Assembly: GCA_050732575.1 (NCBI GenBank)
Contig: JBOHRF010000322.1
Coordinates: 1 to 6,077, forward strand
Direction of reading: 5' to 3'
Origin: JBBDWZ01 sp050732575
Lineage (GTDB): Bacteria; Gemmatimonadota; Gemmatimonadetes; Longimicrobiales; RSA9
Length of the DNA stretch: 6,077 nucleotides
In this document: positions 1 through 5,614 of the stretch, in pieces
Layout: every line of letters starts with the position of its first letter
How positions within the stretch are numbered: the stretch's first letter is position 1
The notes under the pieces: generated by a model
Told to the model about the DNA's origin: nothing
Databases searched by the model: none
The model's input: only the letters and a program-made list of their open reading frames with translations
Position numbers and translations under genes: made by a program

Positions 1-2
1 TG

Positions 3-92
3 GTGACCCGGCTGCTCGCGCGCGCGGGCGACCTGGATGTGCTGGTGGTCTCGTTCGAGCCGGAGGCAGCCGGACCTGTTTTGAATCCTTGA
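3..92 (+). CDS. C-terminal tail of an unidentified protein (gene enters from the left edge)
   Basis: The frame starting at base 3 is open from the window edge to a TGA at 90-92 and encodes about 29 residues ending in FEPEAAGPVLNP. The segment LLARAGDLDVLVVSFEP has the alternating hydrophobic pattern of a real protein end, and the other plus-strand frame that begins at base 1 hits a stop at once. The tail is too short to assign a family. The second plus frame also stays open through this stretch, so the choice of frame rests on composition and on the clean stop 190 nt before the next gene. Confidence 0.45.
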   Translation: MTRLLARAGDLDVLVVSFEPEAAGPVLNP

Positions 93-282
93 TTCTTCCC
101 GTTTTGGCCGCAATCGAAATCAGGGCGGCCAGCAGTGTCGATGAGCGTCAAAGGTGCTGGCTGGCAAGGGATTGTCCGTGCCCACGGGTCAACACGAGGT
201 TCCTGGTGGACCGCGGCGCGCGATCGATGGCATGGTTGAAGCGGTCAAACGTGCAACAATACAAACACGTCCGGAGTCTGTC

Positions 283-1236
283 ATGCAACTCACCGGTATC
301 CACCACTTGACAGCCATCTCCGCGAAGGTGCGGGAGAACTACCGGTTTTATACGCAGGTACTGGGCATGCGGCTGGTCAAGCGCAGCGTGAACCAGGATG
401 ATGTGAGCGCCTATCATCTGTTTTATGCCGATGCGGTGGGTTCACCGGGCACGGACATCACGTTTTTCGACTGGAAGATGCCGGGTGAGCGGCGCGGTGC
501 GCATAGCATTGTGCGCACGCACCTGCGCGTGCAGGGGGGTGCCGCGCTGGACTGGTGGGCCGAATGGCTGAGCGAGCTGGGCGTCGGGCATGGCGGCGTG
601 CACCAGACCGATGGCCGGCTGACCCTGCATTTCGAGGATGCGGAAGGGCAGCGGCTGGCGCTGATCGATGATGGGGGACAGGGGGACCGGCCGGTGGCCT
701 GGGATCGGAGTCCCGTGCCGGCGCAATATCAAATTCGCGGACTGGGTCCCATCGTGATGAGTGTGCCGCAGATCGGGCGGACCGATGTTGTGCTCACGCG
801 CGTCATGAACATGCGTGCCGTGCGCGAGTACGCGCACGAGGACAATCCGACCTCGCCCGTGCATGTCTACGAGATGGGAACGGGAGGTCCGCACGCCGAG
901 CTGCACGTGGTTGTGCAGCCCGATTTACCGGTCGTGCAGCAGGGCGCGGGCGGCGTGCATCACGTGGCATTCCGCACGCCCAATGAAGAGCAGTACCACG
1001 CGTGGACGGATCGGCTCAACTCGATGCGCGTGCCCAACAGCGGTGAGATCGATCGCTACTACTTCCGCAGCCTGTATTTCCGCGAGCCCAACGGCGTGCT
1101 CTTCGAGATTGCGACCGATGGGCCGGGTTTTGCCGTTGATGAAGATCCCGCCACGCTGGGTGAGCACATTGCGCTGCCGCCGTTCCTGGAGCCGCAGCGC
1201 AAAGAGATTGTGGCGCACCTGCAGCCCATCGAGTAG
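283..1236 (+). CDS. Ring-cleaving dioxygenase, glyoxalase/VOC superfamily (MhqO/MhqA-like)
   Basis: This 317-residue protein has the usual length of the MhqO-type ring-cleaving dioxygenases, which open hydroquinone or catechol-like rings with Fe(II) and O2 in the cytoplasm. Two VOC modules are visible. The N-terminal one begins GIHHLTAIS (H7, H8) and continues with YRFYTQVLGMRLVKRSVNQDD and SPGTDITFFDW. The C-terminal one has GVHHVAFR (H226, H227), DRYYFRSLYFREPNG and VLFEIATDGPGF (E275). The paired His and the late Glu are the likely metal ligands; which His of each pair binds is inferred. I chose the ATG at 283 because GGAG lies at 273-276 with a 6-nt spacer and homology starts right there. 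The frame is open upstream to an ATG at 154, but those 43 residues look non-coding. The natural substrate cannot be read from the sequence; detoxification of quinones or breakdown of aromatics are both possible. The gene converges on the PAP2 gene with 6 nt between the stops. Confidence 0.93.
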   Translation: MQLTGIHHLTAISAKVRENYRFYTQVLGMRLVKRSVNQDDVSAYHLFYADAVGSPGTDITFFDWKMPGERRGAHSIVRTHLRVQGGAALDWWAEWLSELGVGHGGVHQTDGRLTLHFEDAEGQRLALIDDGGQGDRPVAWDRSPVPAQYQIRGLGPIVMSVPQIGRTDVVLTRVMNMRAVREYAHEDNPTSPVHVYEMGTGGPHAELHVVVQPDLPVVQQGAGGVHHVAFRTPNEEQYHAWTDRLNSMRVPNSGEIDRYYFRSLYFREPNGVLFEIATDGPGFAVDEDPATLGEHIALPPFLEPQRKEIVAHLQPIE

Positions 1237-1247
1237 CGGCCGCTACT
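1232..1247. terminator. 16-bp perfect palindrome holding both convergent stop codons; possible bidirectional terminator
   Basis: AGTAGCGGCCGCTACT is identical on both strands. It contains the TAG of the dioxygenase (1234-1236) and, on the other strand, the TAG of the PAP2 gene (1243-1245). As RNA from either side it could fold into a 6-bp stem with a GGCC loop. There is no strong U-tract after it on either strand, so intrinsic termination is uncertain. Confidence 0.4.
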
Positions 1248-2127
1248 TGTCTTGTACGGCGGTCGCGATGGTGCGCTCGGCACGCGCGCGCAGGACTCCG
1301 ATGGCAGCCGTACAGAGACCGGTCCAGGCCACACCGGCGGCGTAGCCAGCCACCACATCAGAGGGGTAGTGGACCCCCACGTACATGCGCGAGAGTCCAA
1401 CCAGAAGCATCAGTATTGCGGCACATAGCAGCGCGATGATGCCCAATTTGCGCGCGCCGTTGACGCGCAGGATGATGATGGCGACGGTGAGATAGACCAC
1501 GGCGGCGGTCATGGCGTGACCACTGGGGAAAGAAGAGCTGACCGGATAGTGTACGCGCCACTCGAAAACGCGCGGGCGCGGTCGATCGAAGGACAATTTG
1601 AGGATCGCATTCAAGACCACGCTGCCGGAGACAGTCAACCAGAGCAAGTAGACCAGGTAGCGTTGGCGGACCTGCCAGAGCAGCGCGGACAGAGCCAGCA
1701 CGATGACTACCACGACGGTGCCGGATCCCAGGGCCGTGATTTCAATGGCCATGCGGTCGAGTGTGGGTGTAGCGTGCGCATCGAGCCAGCGCAGCACGCC
1801 TTCATCGAATTGGGCGGTCTCCCCTTCCAGCACGGACTCGGCGATGCGCACGAAGCCCCAGAGGCCGGCGGCAAAAACGGCCAGGCTGAGCAACAGTGCC
1901 AGCCCGACCAGGCCGTAGAGCCGGGCCAGGCGGCCAGCGTGCGAAGTAACTCGCTGCGATAGTGGCCAGCGCAGTGGGGAGTGGTCAACCACGACCGACA
2001 TGGCCCGGCGAAGTCGCGTGCGCAGGTGCGTCATGGCGGGTCGCCCGCGCACAATACGCGCCGCAGCACGAGGAAAGCCGGACAAGGGAAAGGATCGGGG
2101 TATCAACTGCGCTGGCAAAGAGATCAT
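1243..2127 (-). CDS. PAP2-family membrane phosphatase (phosphatidic acid / undecaprenyl-PP phosphatase type)
   Basis: The 294-residue product carries the complete PAP2 signature. The K(x6)RP motif is K177 to R184-P185 (KLSFDRPRP), the PSGH motif is at 201-204 (SSFPSGHAM), and SR(x5)H(x3)D is S246-R247, H253, D257 (SRMYVGVHYPSD). These residues form the phosphatase site facing the periplasm, with H253 the expected nucleophile and H204 the general acid. Hydrophobic segments near 71-93, 133-151, 157-175, 205-220, 227-245 and 260-277 fit the six-helix fold. The family removes phosphate from lipids such as phosphatidate or undecaprenyl pyrophosphate; the substrate here is unknown. The start is uncertain. 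The ATG at 2127 has GAGG only 3 nt upstream, and residues 1-30 are a Pro/Arg-rich stretch that looks unlike the family. The ATGs at 2034 and 2001 lack a clear ribosome site but would trim this extension. Confidence 0.93.
   Translation of the reverse strand: MISLPAQLIPRSFPLSGFPRAAARIVRGRPAMTHLRTRLRRAMSVVVDHSPLRWPLSQRVTSHAGRLARLYGLVGLALLLSLAVFAAGLWGFVRIAESVLEGETAQFDEGVLRWLDAHATPTLDRMAIEITALGSGTVVVVIVLALSALLWQVRQRYLVYLLWLTVSGSVVLNAILKLSFDRPRPRVFEWRVHYPVSSSFPSGHAMTAAVVYLTVAIIILRVNGARKLGIIALLCAAILMLLVGLSRMYVGVHYPSDVVAGYAAGVAWTGLCTAAIGVLRARAERTIATAVQDK
2079..2106 (+). promoter_or_regulatory. Weak candidate sigma-70 promoter for the 2145 gene
   Basis: CGGACA (2079-2084, four of six matches to TTGACA) and TATCAA (2101-2106, four of six to TATAAT) are 16 nt apart, about 40 nt before the proposed start at 2145. 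Matches this weak occur by chance, and the site lies inside the N-terminal codons of the PAP2 gene if that gene starts at 2127. Confidence 0.22.
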
Positions 2128-2130
2128 TGA

Positions 2131-2139
2131 CCTCAGGAG
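2131..2139. promoter_or_regulatory. Back-to-back ribosome binding sites of the divergent PAP2 and 2145 genes
   Basis: CCTCAGGAG holds AGGAG on the plus strand, 5 nt before the GTG at 2145, and GAGG on the minus strand, 3 nt before the ATG ending at 2127. This decides the GTG start of the plus gene well. For the PAP2 gene the spacing is short, so its start remains open. Confidence 0.45.
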
Positions 2140-2144
2140 TGATT

Positions 2145-2444
2145 GTGGCCGGACGGATTACGGAGGACCGGAAGCGCATCATGCGCGACGCATCCGTGTT
2201 TGCCTTCAAGCTGTGGCTGGATGGCATCAGGGACTTCGTGCTGGCCGTGGCCGGTCTGGCCGCAGCTGTGCTGGACCTGATACGCGGGCGCGGGCCGAAT
2301 GGATACCTGTTTCACCGCGTCATGCGCATGGGCAAACGCGTTGATGCCGCGCTCGATGTGTACGGTGAGTTCAATGTTCCCGAAGCGTTGCGCAATCTGG
2401 ATTTCAGCAAACAGGAGCCGCCTGAATCGAACGACCGCAGCTGA
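2145..2444 (+). CDS. Small hypothetical membrane protein with one predicted helix
   Basis: The product is 99 residues from the GTG at 2145, which is preceded by AGGAG (2135-2139) at 5-nt spacing. An ATG at 2181 (GGAAG 6 nt upstream) would give 87 residues. After a charged N-terminus (TEDRKRIMRD) comes FKLWLDGIRDF and one hydrophobic helix at about residues 30-47 (FVLAVAGLAAAVLDLI). Then follow RGRGPNGYLFHRVMRMGKRVD, an acidic VYGEF segment and a polar tail. The pattern of an amphipathic lead-in, one membrane segment and a basic juxtamembrane region suggests a small inner-membrane protein. I recognise no named family and assign no function. It lies 166 nt before the DUF4395 gene on the same strand and may be transcribed with it. 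The reading frame stays open upstream to 1962, but that part overlaps the PAP2 gene and is a shadow. Confidence 0.68.
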   Translation: MAGRITEDRKRIMRDASVFAFKLWLDGIRDFVLAVAGLAAAVLDLIRGRGPNGYLFHRVMRMGKRVDAALDVYGEFNVPEALRNLDFSKQEPPESNDRS

Positions 2445-2567
2445 ACTCACCGTGCGACCGGTCGGTCAGAATCGAAACCCATCGCGCATTACAAAACTGA
2501 GAGCCCGATGCAGCAGTCGGAGCGAGAGTTGTGCGCATTATTGTCTCGCCTCACGGATCGGGAGCGT

Positions 2568-2585
2568 GAACGAGAACGAGAACGT
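2568..2585 (+). repeat. Short tandem hexamer repeat (GAACGA x2 then GAACGT)
   Basis: GAACGA, GAACGA and GAACGT follow each other directly in the leader of the DUF4395 gene, and the last unit runs into the left arm of the hairpin at 2581. It is a low-complexity purine-rich tract that could vary by slippage. Confidence 0.6.
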
Positions 2586-2600
2586 GTTGAGCAACACGTT
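2581..2600 (+). promoter_or_regulatory. Perfect 8-bp inverted repeat directly before the DUF4395 ribosome binding site
   Basis: AACGTGTT (2581-2588) and AACACGTT (2593-2600) are exact inverted copies around the loop GAGC. The right arm ends one base before TGGAGG, whose GGAGG (2602-2606) serves the ATG at 2611. As DNA the dyad could be an operator; as RNA it is a stable stem next to the ribosome site that could tune translation or RNA stability. No regulator is encoded nearby, so the role is inferred from position only. Confidence 0.45.
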
Positions 2601-2610
2601 TGGAGGTCAG

Positions 2611-3099
2611 ATGCGTGGGCAGGGCGCGATCAGCGCGAAGCAGCGATTCATTGTGCAGCAGGGCCTGGCGGAGCCACCAGCCAGGAGCGCCGTTGAACGG
2701 TATTCGGCCCTTCAGTTTCAGCCGAGAGTGGTAGGCGCGGGTTTGTTGCTCGGCGTGATCCTGCAATCGGCGCTGGCGTTTCTTCTGATTTCCTTGCTGT
2801 TGGCGTGGAGTGCTTCCCGGCCGCGCGCCAATCCCTTCGATCGGATCTACAACGCGCGCGTGCGGCCCAGAACCGGCTGGCCGCTGCCACCCGCGCGTGC
2901 ACCGCGCCGTTTTGCGCAGGCCATGGAAGCCACGTGCTCGCTGGCCATTGCGCTGGCATTGGCCGGCCGCCAAACGGCCCTGGCCCGCGTGCTGGAGCTG
3001 GCGCTACTGGTGGTTGCGGCGGGTATCGTGCTGCGCGGATTCTGTTTTGGCGCCTACTCGTACCAGCGGCTACGCACCTGGCGCGCAGAGCGTCATTGA
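2611..3099 (+). CDS. DUF4395-family integral membrane protein
   Basis: The product is 162 residues from the ATG at 2611, with GGAGG at 2602-2606. The reading frame is open further upstream to 2299, but that part overlaps the previous gene in another frame and reads as non-coding. The DUF4395 pattern is seen in order: a soluble N-terminus, a long hydrophobic segment at about 39-67 (VVGAGLLLGVILQSALAFLL), then NPFDRIYNARVRPRTGWPLPP, the conserved RRFAQAMEA motif (99-107), hydrophobic segments at about 108-119 and 124-142, and a terminal GFCFGAYSYQR. The N-terminal lead of about 35 residues (AKQRFIVQQGLAEPPARS) is longer than usual. Many family members end in a Cys-x-Gly-Cys type motif; here only C145 is kept and the second position is Ala. 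The function of DUF4395 is unknown. The next gene starts 93 nt downstream without a clear promoter, so linkage is possible but not shown. Confidence 0.82.
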   Translation: MRGQGAISAKQRFIVQQGLAEPPARSAVERYSALQFQPRVVGAGLLLGVILQSALAFLLISLLLAWSASRPRANPFDRIYNARVRPRTGWPLPPARAPRRFAQAMEATCSLAIALALAGRQTALARVLELALLVVAAGIVLRGFCFGAYSYQRLRTWRAERH

Positions 3100-3181
3100 C
3101 TTTCCGGACACCTGCCCGTAAGCCTAGGTTGTCGCGTCGGACCCCTCGTTCAATGACGGTGGGTCAAGCCAACCAGGGCCC

Positions 3182-3195
3182 GGGAGGACGGACTG
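3182..3195 (+). promoter_or_regulatory. Strong ribosome binding site pointing to a CTG start codon
   Basis: GGGAGG (3182-3187) is followed by ACGGA and then CTG at 3193-3195, in frame with the secreted protein. The in-frame stop at 3154-3156 leaves no ATG, GTG or TTG between it and the internal ATG at 3238. Starting at CTG gives a complete signal peptide; starting at 3238 removes most of it. Confidence 0.65.
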
Positions 3196-4044
3196 CAGGC
3201 GCATCGAACGGCTGCTGTTTGCCTGGGAATCACGCTCATGTTTGCGCCCACCGCTCGCGGCCGGGCGCAGCAAGTTCCGCTCGCCCCCGTGCGCGAGTCC
3301 GGTCAATCTGTGACACCCGTCTTCGAAGGCTGGTATCGCAACCCTGACGGCACGTTCAGCCTCTCCTTCGGCTACTTCAATCGCAACGGCAAAGAAGCGC
3401 TCGACATTCCGATTGGTACCTACAACCGCATGTCACCCGGCAATCCGAATCGCGGGCAACCCACGCGTTTCGAGCCGCGCCGGCACTGGGGCGTTTTTGC
3501 GGTTACCGTGCCCGCCAATTTTGGAGAAGAGCAAAAGGTTGTCTGGACGCTGACCGTACGCGGCCAGACGTTCGCCATTCCGGGTAGTCTCAGGCGCGGC
3601 TGGGAAATCGATGCCATTCAGGGCGAGGCGGATACGGGCAACAAGCCGCCCGTGTTGCGCTTCGATGTGGCCGGCAAAAGTGGTACTGGCCCGGGCGGTA
3701 TCATGGGCCCAACACTCACCGTGGCCGTGAGTCAGCCGCTCACGCTCCACGTCTGGGCAACCGATGATGGCAAAGCATCCAGCAGCATTGCCAGTGATGG
3801 CCGCGCAGGTGTGCCCGTCACATTGGCCTGGTTCAAACATCAGGGTCCCGGTGATGTCACGTTCGGCACCGCATCACCTGCCGTGGATGGTGCCAGCGGC
3901 AAGGCATCGACCACAGTGACCTTCAATGCCGTTGGTGATTATGTCCTGCGCGTGCGCGCCAACGATGCATCGGGCGTCACGGGTAGTGGCCACGCGCAAT
4001 GCTGTTGGAGCAATGGCTTCGTCAAAGTGACCGTCACGAGTTAG
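3193..4044 (+). CDS. Exported beta-rich protein of unknown function, partner of the cytochrome c/monooxygenase gene
   Basis: The product is 283 residues if translation starts at CTG 3193 and 268 from the ATG at 3238. With the CTG start the N-terminus is a good Sec signal peptide: basic MQAHR, hydrophobic core about 7-19, and likely cleavage at GRA|QQ after residue 25. The mature part opens with SVTPVFEGWYRNPDGTFSLS (39-58), an aromatic-rich beta segment, then HWGVFAVTVPANFG and KVVWTLTVRGQTFAIPGSL. A second half from about 150 has Ig/cadherin-like strands: PPVLRFDVAG, QPLTLHVWATDDG, VPVTLAWFKHQGPG, TTVTFNAVGDYVLRVRANDAS. The end carries adjacent cysteines C270-C271 (HAQCCWSNGF). I know similar proteins as unnamed hypotheticals from Acidobacteriota and Gemmatimonadota, from memory only. 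The stop is 15 nt before the cytochrome gene, so the two are almost surely co-transcribed and likely work together in the periplasm or at the cell surface. Confidence 0.85.
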   Translation: MQAHRTAAVCLGITLMFAPTARGRAQQVPLAPVRESGQSVTPVFEGWYRNPDGTFSLSFGYFNRNGKEALDIPIGTYNRMSPGNPNRGQPTRFEPRRHWGVFAVTVPANFGEEQKVVWTLTVRGQTFAIPGSLRRGWEIDAIQGEADTGNKPPVLRFDVAGKSGTGPGGIMGPTLTVAVSQPLTLHVWATDDGKASSSIASDGRAGVPVTLAWFKHQGPGDVTFGTASPAVDGASGKASTTVTFNAVGDYVLRVRANDASGVTGSGHAQCCWSNGFVKVTVTS

Positions 4045-4059
4045 ACCGAGGATAGACCC

Positions 4060-5439
4060 ATGAGCCCGTTACACCATCCGGCGCTGCGCAGCGCGGCCAT
4101 CATCGCAACGCTCAGTTTGCTGCTGCCCTTGCAGCTTTCTTTCCGCAGCCGTGTGCGCATGAATCGTGACGATGATCCCATCACGTTCAGCAAACATGTT
4201 GCGCCCATATTGCAAGCCAAGTGTCAGGTGTGTCATCGTGTCAACTCGATTGCGCCCATGTCACTCGTGACCTATCAGGAAGTCAAACCCTTTGCGCCGC
4301 TCATCAAGCAGCGTGTCTCCTCGCGCACCATGCCGCCCTGGCACATCGACAAGACAGTGGGCATCCAGCAATTCAAGAACGATCGCTCGCTCACCGATGC
4401 CGAGATTGCCACCATTGTGAAATGGGTGGATGGCGGTGCACCGCAGGGTGAGTTGAAAGACATGCCCAAGCCGGTAGAATGGCCGGATCCAAAGACCTGG
4501 CAGCTGAGCAAGGATTTTGGCGAGCCCGACCTCATCGTCAAATCAGCGCCCTACACGGTGCGCAAGAGTGGACAGGACGTGTGGTGGCGCCCAACCGTGG
4601 AGACCGGACTGACCGAGCCGCGCTGGGTGCGTGCCATTGAAGTCAAGCCATCGTTCCCGGCCGGACGCAAAGTGGTGCATCACGTGTTGACGTTGCTCGA
4701 GCAGCGCGAACAGGGCATCACGCACCTGGCCAGCACGGCCGCGCACAGCGGCGCGCGCATGAGTGCCGGTCTGTTCATGGAATGGGCAGTCGGCAAAGTA
4801 GGTGAGGTCTTCCCGCAGGACGCGGGCAAGCTGATGCTGCCCGGCGCCAGGATCCGTTGGGAAGTGCACTACTACACAGTGGGTCAGGAGATCAAGGACG
4901 ACGTAGTCGAGCTGGGCATCTGGTTCTATCCGAAAGACTACCAGCCGAAGAACCGCACCATCCTGCGCATGTTCAATGCAGTGCCCAATTCTGACCTGGA
5001 TATAGCGCCCAATCAGCAGAGCATGGTGCAGGATTTCTATGTGCTGCCTGCGCCCGCGCGCCTGGAGAATTTCCAGCCGCACATGCACATGCGCGGCAAA
5101 GCCATGTCCATGGAAGCCGTGTATCCCGATGGCCGGCGTGAACTGCTGAGTATGGTCAGCAATTTCCAGTGGCGTTGGCACATCAACTACATCTACGCGG
5201 AGAATGCGGCGCCGCTGCTGCCCAAGGGTACCATGTTGGTGTTCACGGCCTGGCATGACAACACCACCGCCAATCTGAACAATCCAGATCCGGCACAATG
5301 GGTGGGCTGGGGCGATCGCACGGTAGACGAGATGGCGCATGCCTGGGTGGATGTCACGTACCTGGAGCAGGAAGACTTTGACCGGCTTGCTGCCGAGCGC
5401 AAAGCCAAGCGGCCGGCAACGGAAGGGGCGCCGCGCTAG
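4060..5439 (+). CDS. Cytochrome c fused to a copper type II (PHM-like) monooxygenase module
   Basis: The product is 459 residues; the ATG at 4060 has GAGG at 4048-4051 with an 8-nt spacer. A hydrophobic segment at 11-27 is a signal peptide or anchor without a clear cleavage site. Residues about 40-135 form a cytochrome c domain: heme motif C55-Q-V-C58-H59, a probable axial Met at M91 (RTMPPWH), and the closing helix LTDAEIATIVKWVDGGAPQG. Residues about 170-440 match the two-domain fold of peptidylglycine alpha-hydroxylating monooxygenase. All expected copper ligands can be placed: H207 and H208 (RKVVHHVL) and H270 (RWEVHYY) for the first copper, H341 and H343 (QPHMHMRG) and M425 (TVDEMAHAW) for the second. 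Known PHM and dopamine beta-monooxygenase hydroxylate substrates with electrons from ascorbate. Here I infer that the heme domain feeds the copper sites. The substrate is unknown, and the enzyme should act outside the cytoplasm. It is the second gene of a two-gene unit. Confidence 0.93.
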   Translation: MSPLHHPALRSAAIIATLSLLLPLQLSFRSRVRMNRDDDPITFSKHVAPILQAKCQVCHRVNSIAPMSLVTYQEVKPFAPLIKQRVSSRTMPPWHIDKTVGIQQFKNDRSLTDAEIATIVKWVDGGAPQGELKDMPKPVEWPDPKTWQLSKDFGEPDLIVKSAPYTVRKSGQDVWWRPTVETGLTEPRWVRAIEVKPSFPAGRKVVHHVLTLLEQREQGITHLASTAAHSGARMSAGLFMEWAVGKVGEVFPQDAGKLMLPGARIRWEVHYYTVGQEIKDDVVELGIWFYPKDYQPKNRTILRMFNAVPNSDLDIAPNQQSMVQDFYVLPAPARLENFQPHMHMRGKAMSMEAVYPDGRRELLSMVSNFQWRWHINYIYAENAAPLLPKGTMLVFTAWHDNTTANLNNPDPAQWVGWGDRTVDEMAHAWVDVTYLEQEDFDRLAAERKAKRPATEGAPR

Positions 5440-5495
5440 GCAACACGGGCGTGATGGCGTATTGGGCGAGGCCGCGGACTGCGCAGGGCCGACGC

Positions 5496-5595
5496 GGGAG
5501 CGGGAGCGCATAACGGGAGCAGGAGCGGGCGGGCGCGGTGGTGGGGCTGCCTGCTCCCGCCTGCTCCCGCTCCTGTCTCCCGATCTACGCTCCCG
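5496..5595. repeat. Nested inverted repeat of GGGAGC/GCTCCC units; possible bidirectional terminator or dispersed repeat
   Basis: The left side has GGGAGC at 5496, 5502 and 5515 and AGGAGC at 5521; the right side has GCTCCC at 5553, 5563 and 5589 and GCTCCT at 5569. Best pairing: CGGGAGCAGGAGCGGG (5514-5529) with 5566-5582, giving 16 pairs with one bulged T at 5576. An outer 7-bp stem joins CGGGAGC (5501-5507) and GCTCCCG (5589-5595) across a 6-nt-by-7-nt or similar internal loop. The G/C-rich loop at 5530-5565 can fold further. It lies between the end of the cytochrome gene and the Uma2 relic, which converge, so stopping or stabilising transcripts is plausible. There is no U-tract, so classic intrinsic termination is not shown. 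Confidence 0.7.
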
Positions 5596-5614
5596 AATCC
5601 GTAACGTGAACGGC

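Noticed and set aside
236..265. TTGAAG / TACAAA as a promoter for the dioxygenase gene
   Set aside because: The 18-nt spacing is acceptable, but transcription would begin at or inside the ribosome site at 273, and the match is weak.
154..282. Upstream extension of the dioxygenase to an ATG at 154
   Set aside because: The 43 extra residues do not resemble the family, and the ATG at 283 has a good ribosome site exactly where homology begins.
442..906. Minus-strand frame of 154 residues inside the dioxygenase gene
   Set aside because: It is antisense to conserved dioxygenase motifs and has no recognisable domain.
2508..2696. Small plus-strand frame encoding 62 residues with a run of Arg-Glu pairs (RERERERERVEQHV)
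   Set aside because: It overlaps the DUF4395 gene by 86 nt in another frame, has only a weak ribosome site, and its charged run comes from the GAACGA repeat.
3096..3124. TTGACT as the -35 box of a promoter for the two-gene exported module
   Set aside because: The -35 is good (five of six), but the best -10 at proper spacing (TAAGCC) matches only two of six positions.
4543..5511. Long minus-strand frame of 322 residues opposite the cytochrome gene
   Set aside because: It is a shadow of the monooxygenase codons: it is rich in His, Arg and Gly, matches no family I know, and the plus frame has clear motifs.
5436..5614. Reading the Uma2 frame through to 5436 as an intact 188-residue gene
   Set aside because: After DVAVAR the sequence leaves the family, and the true Uma2 ending is found in another frame, so the run-on is low-complexity sequence from the GGGAGC element.
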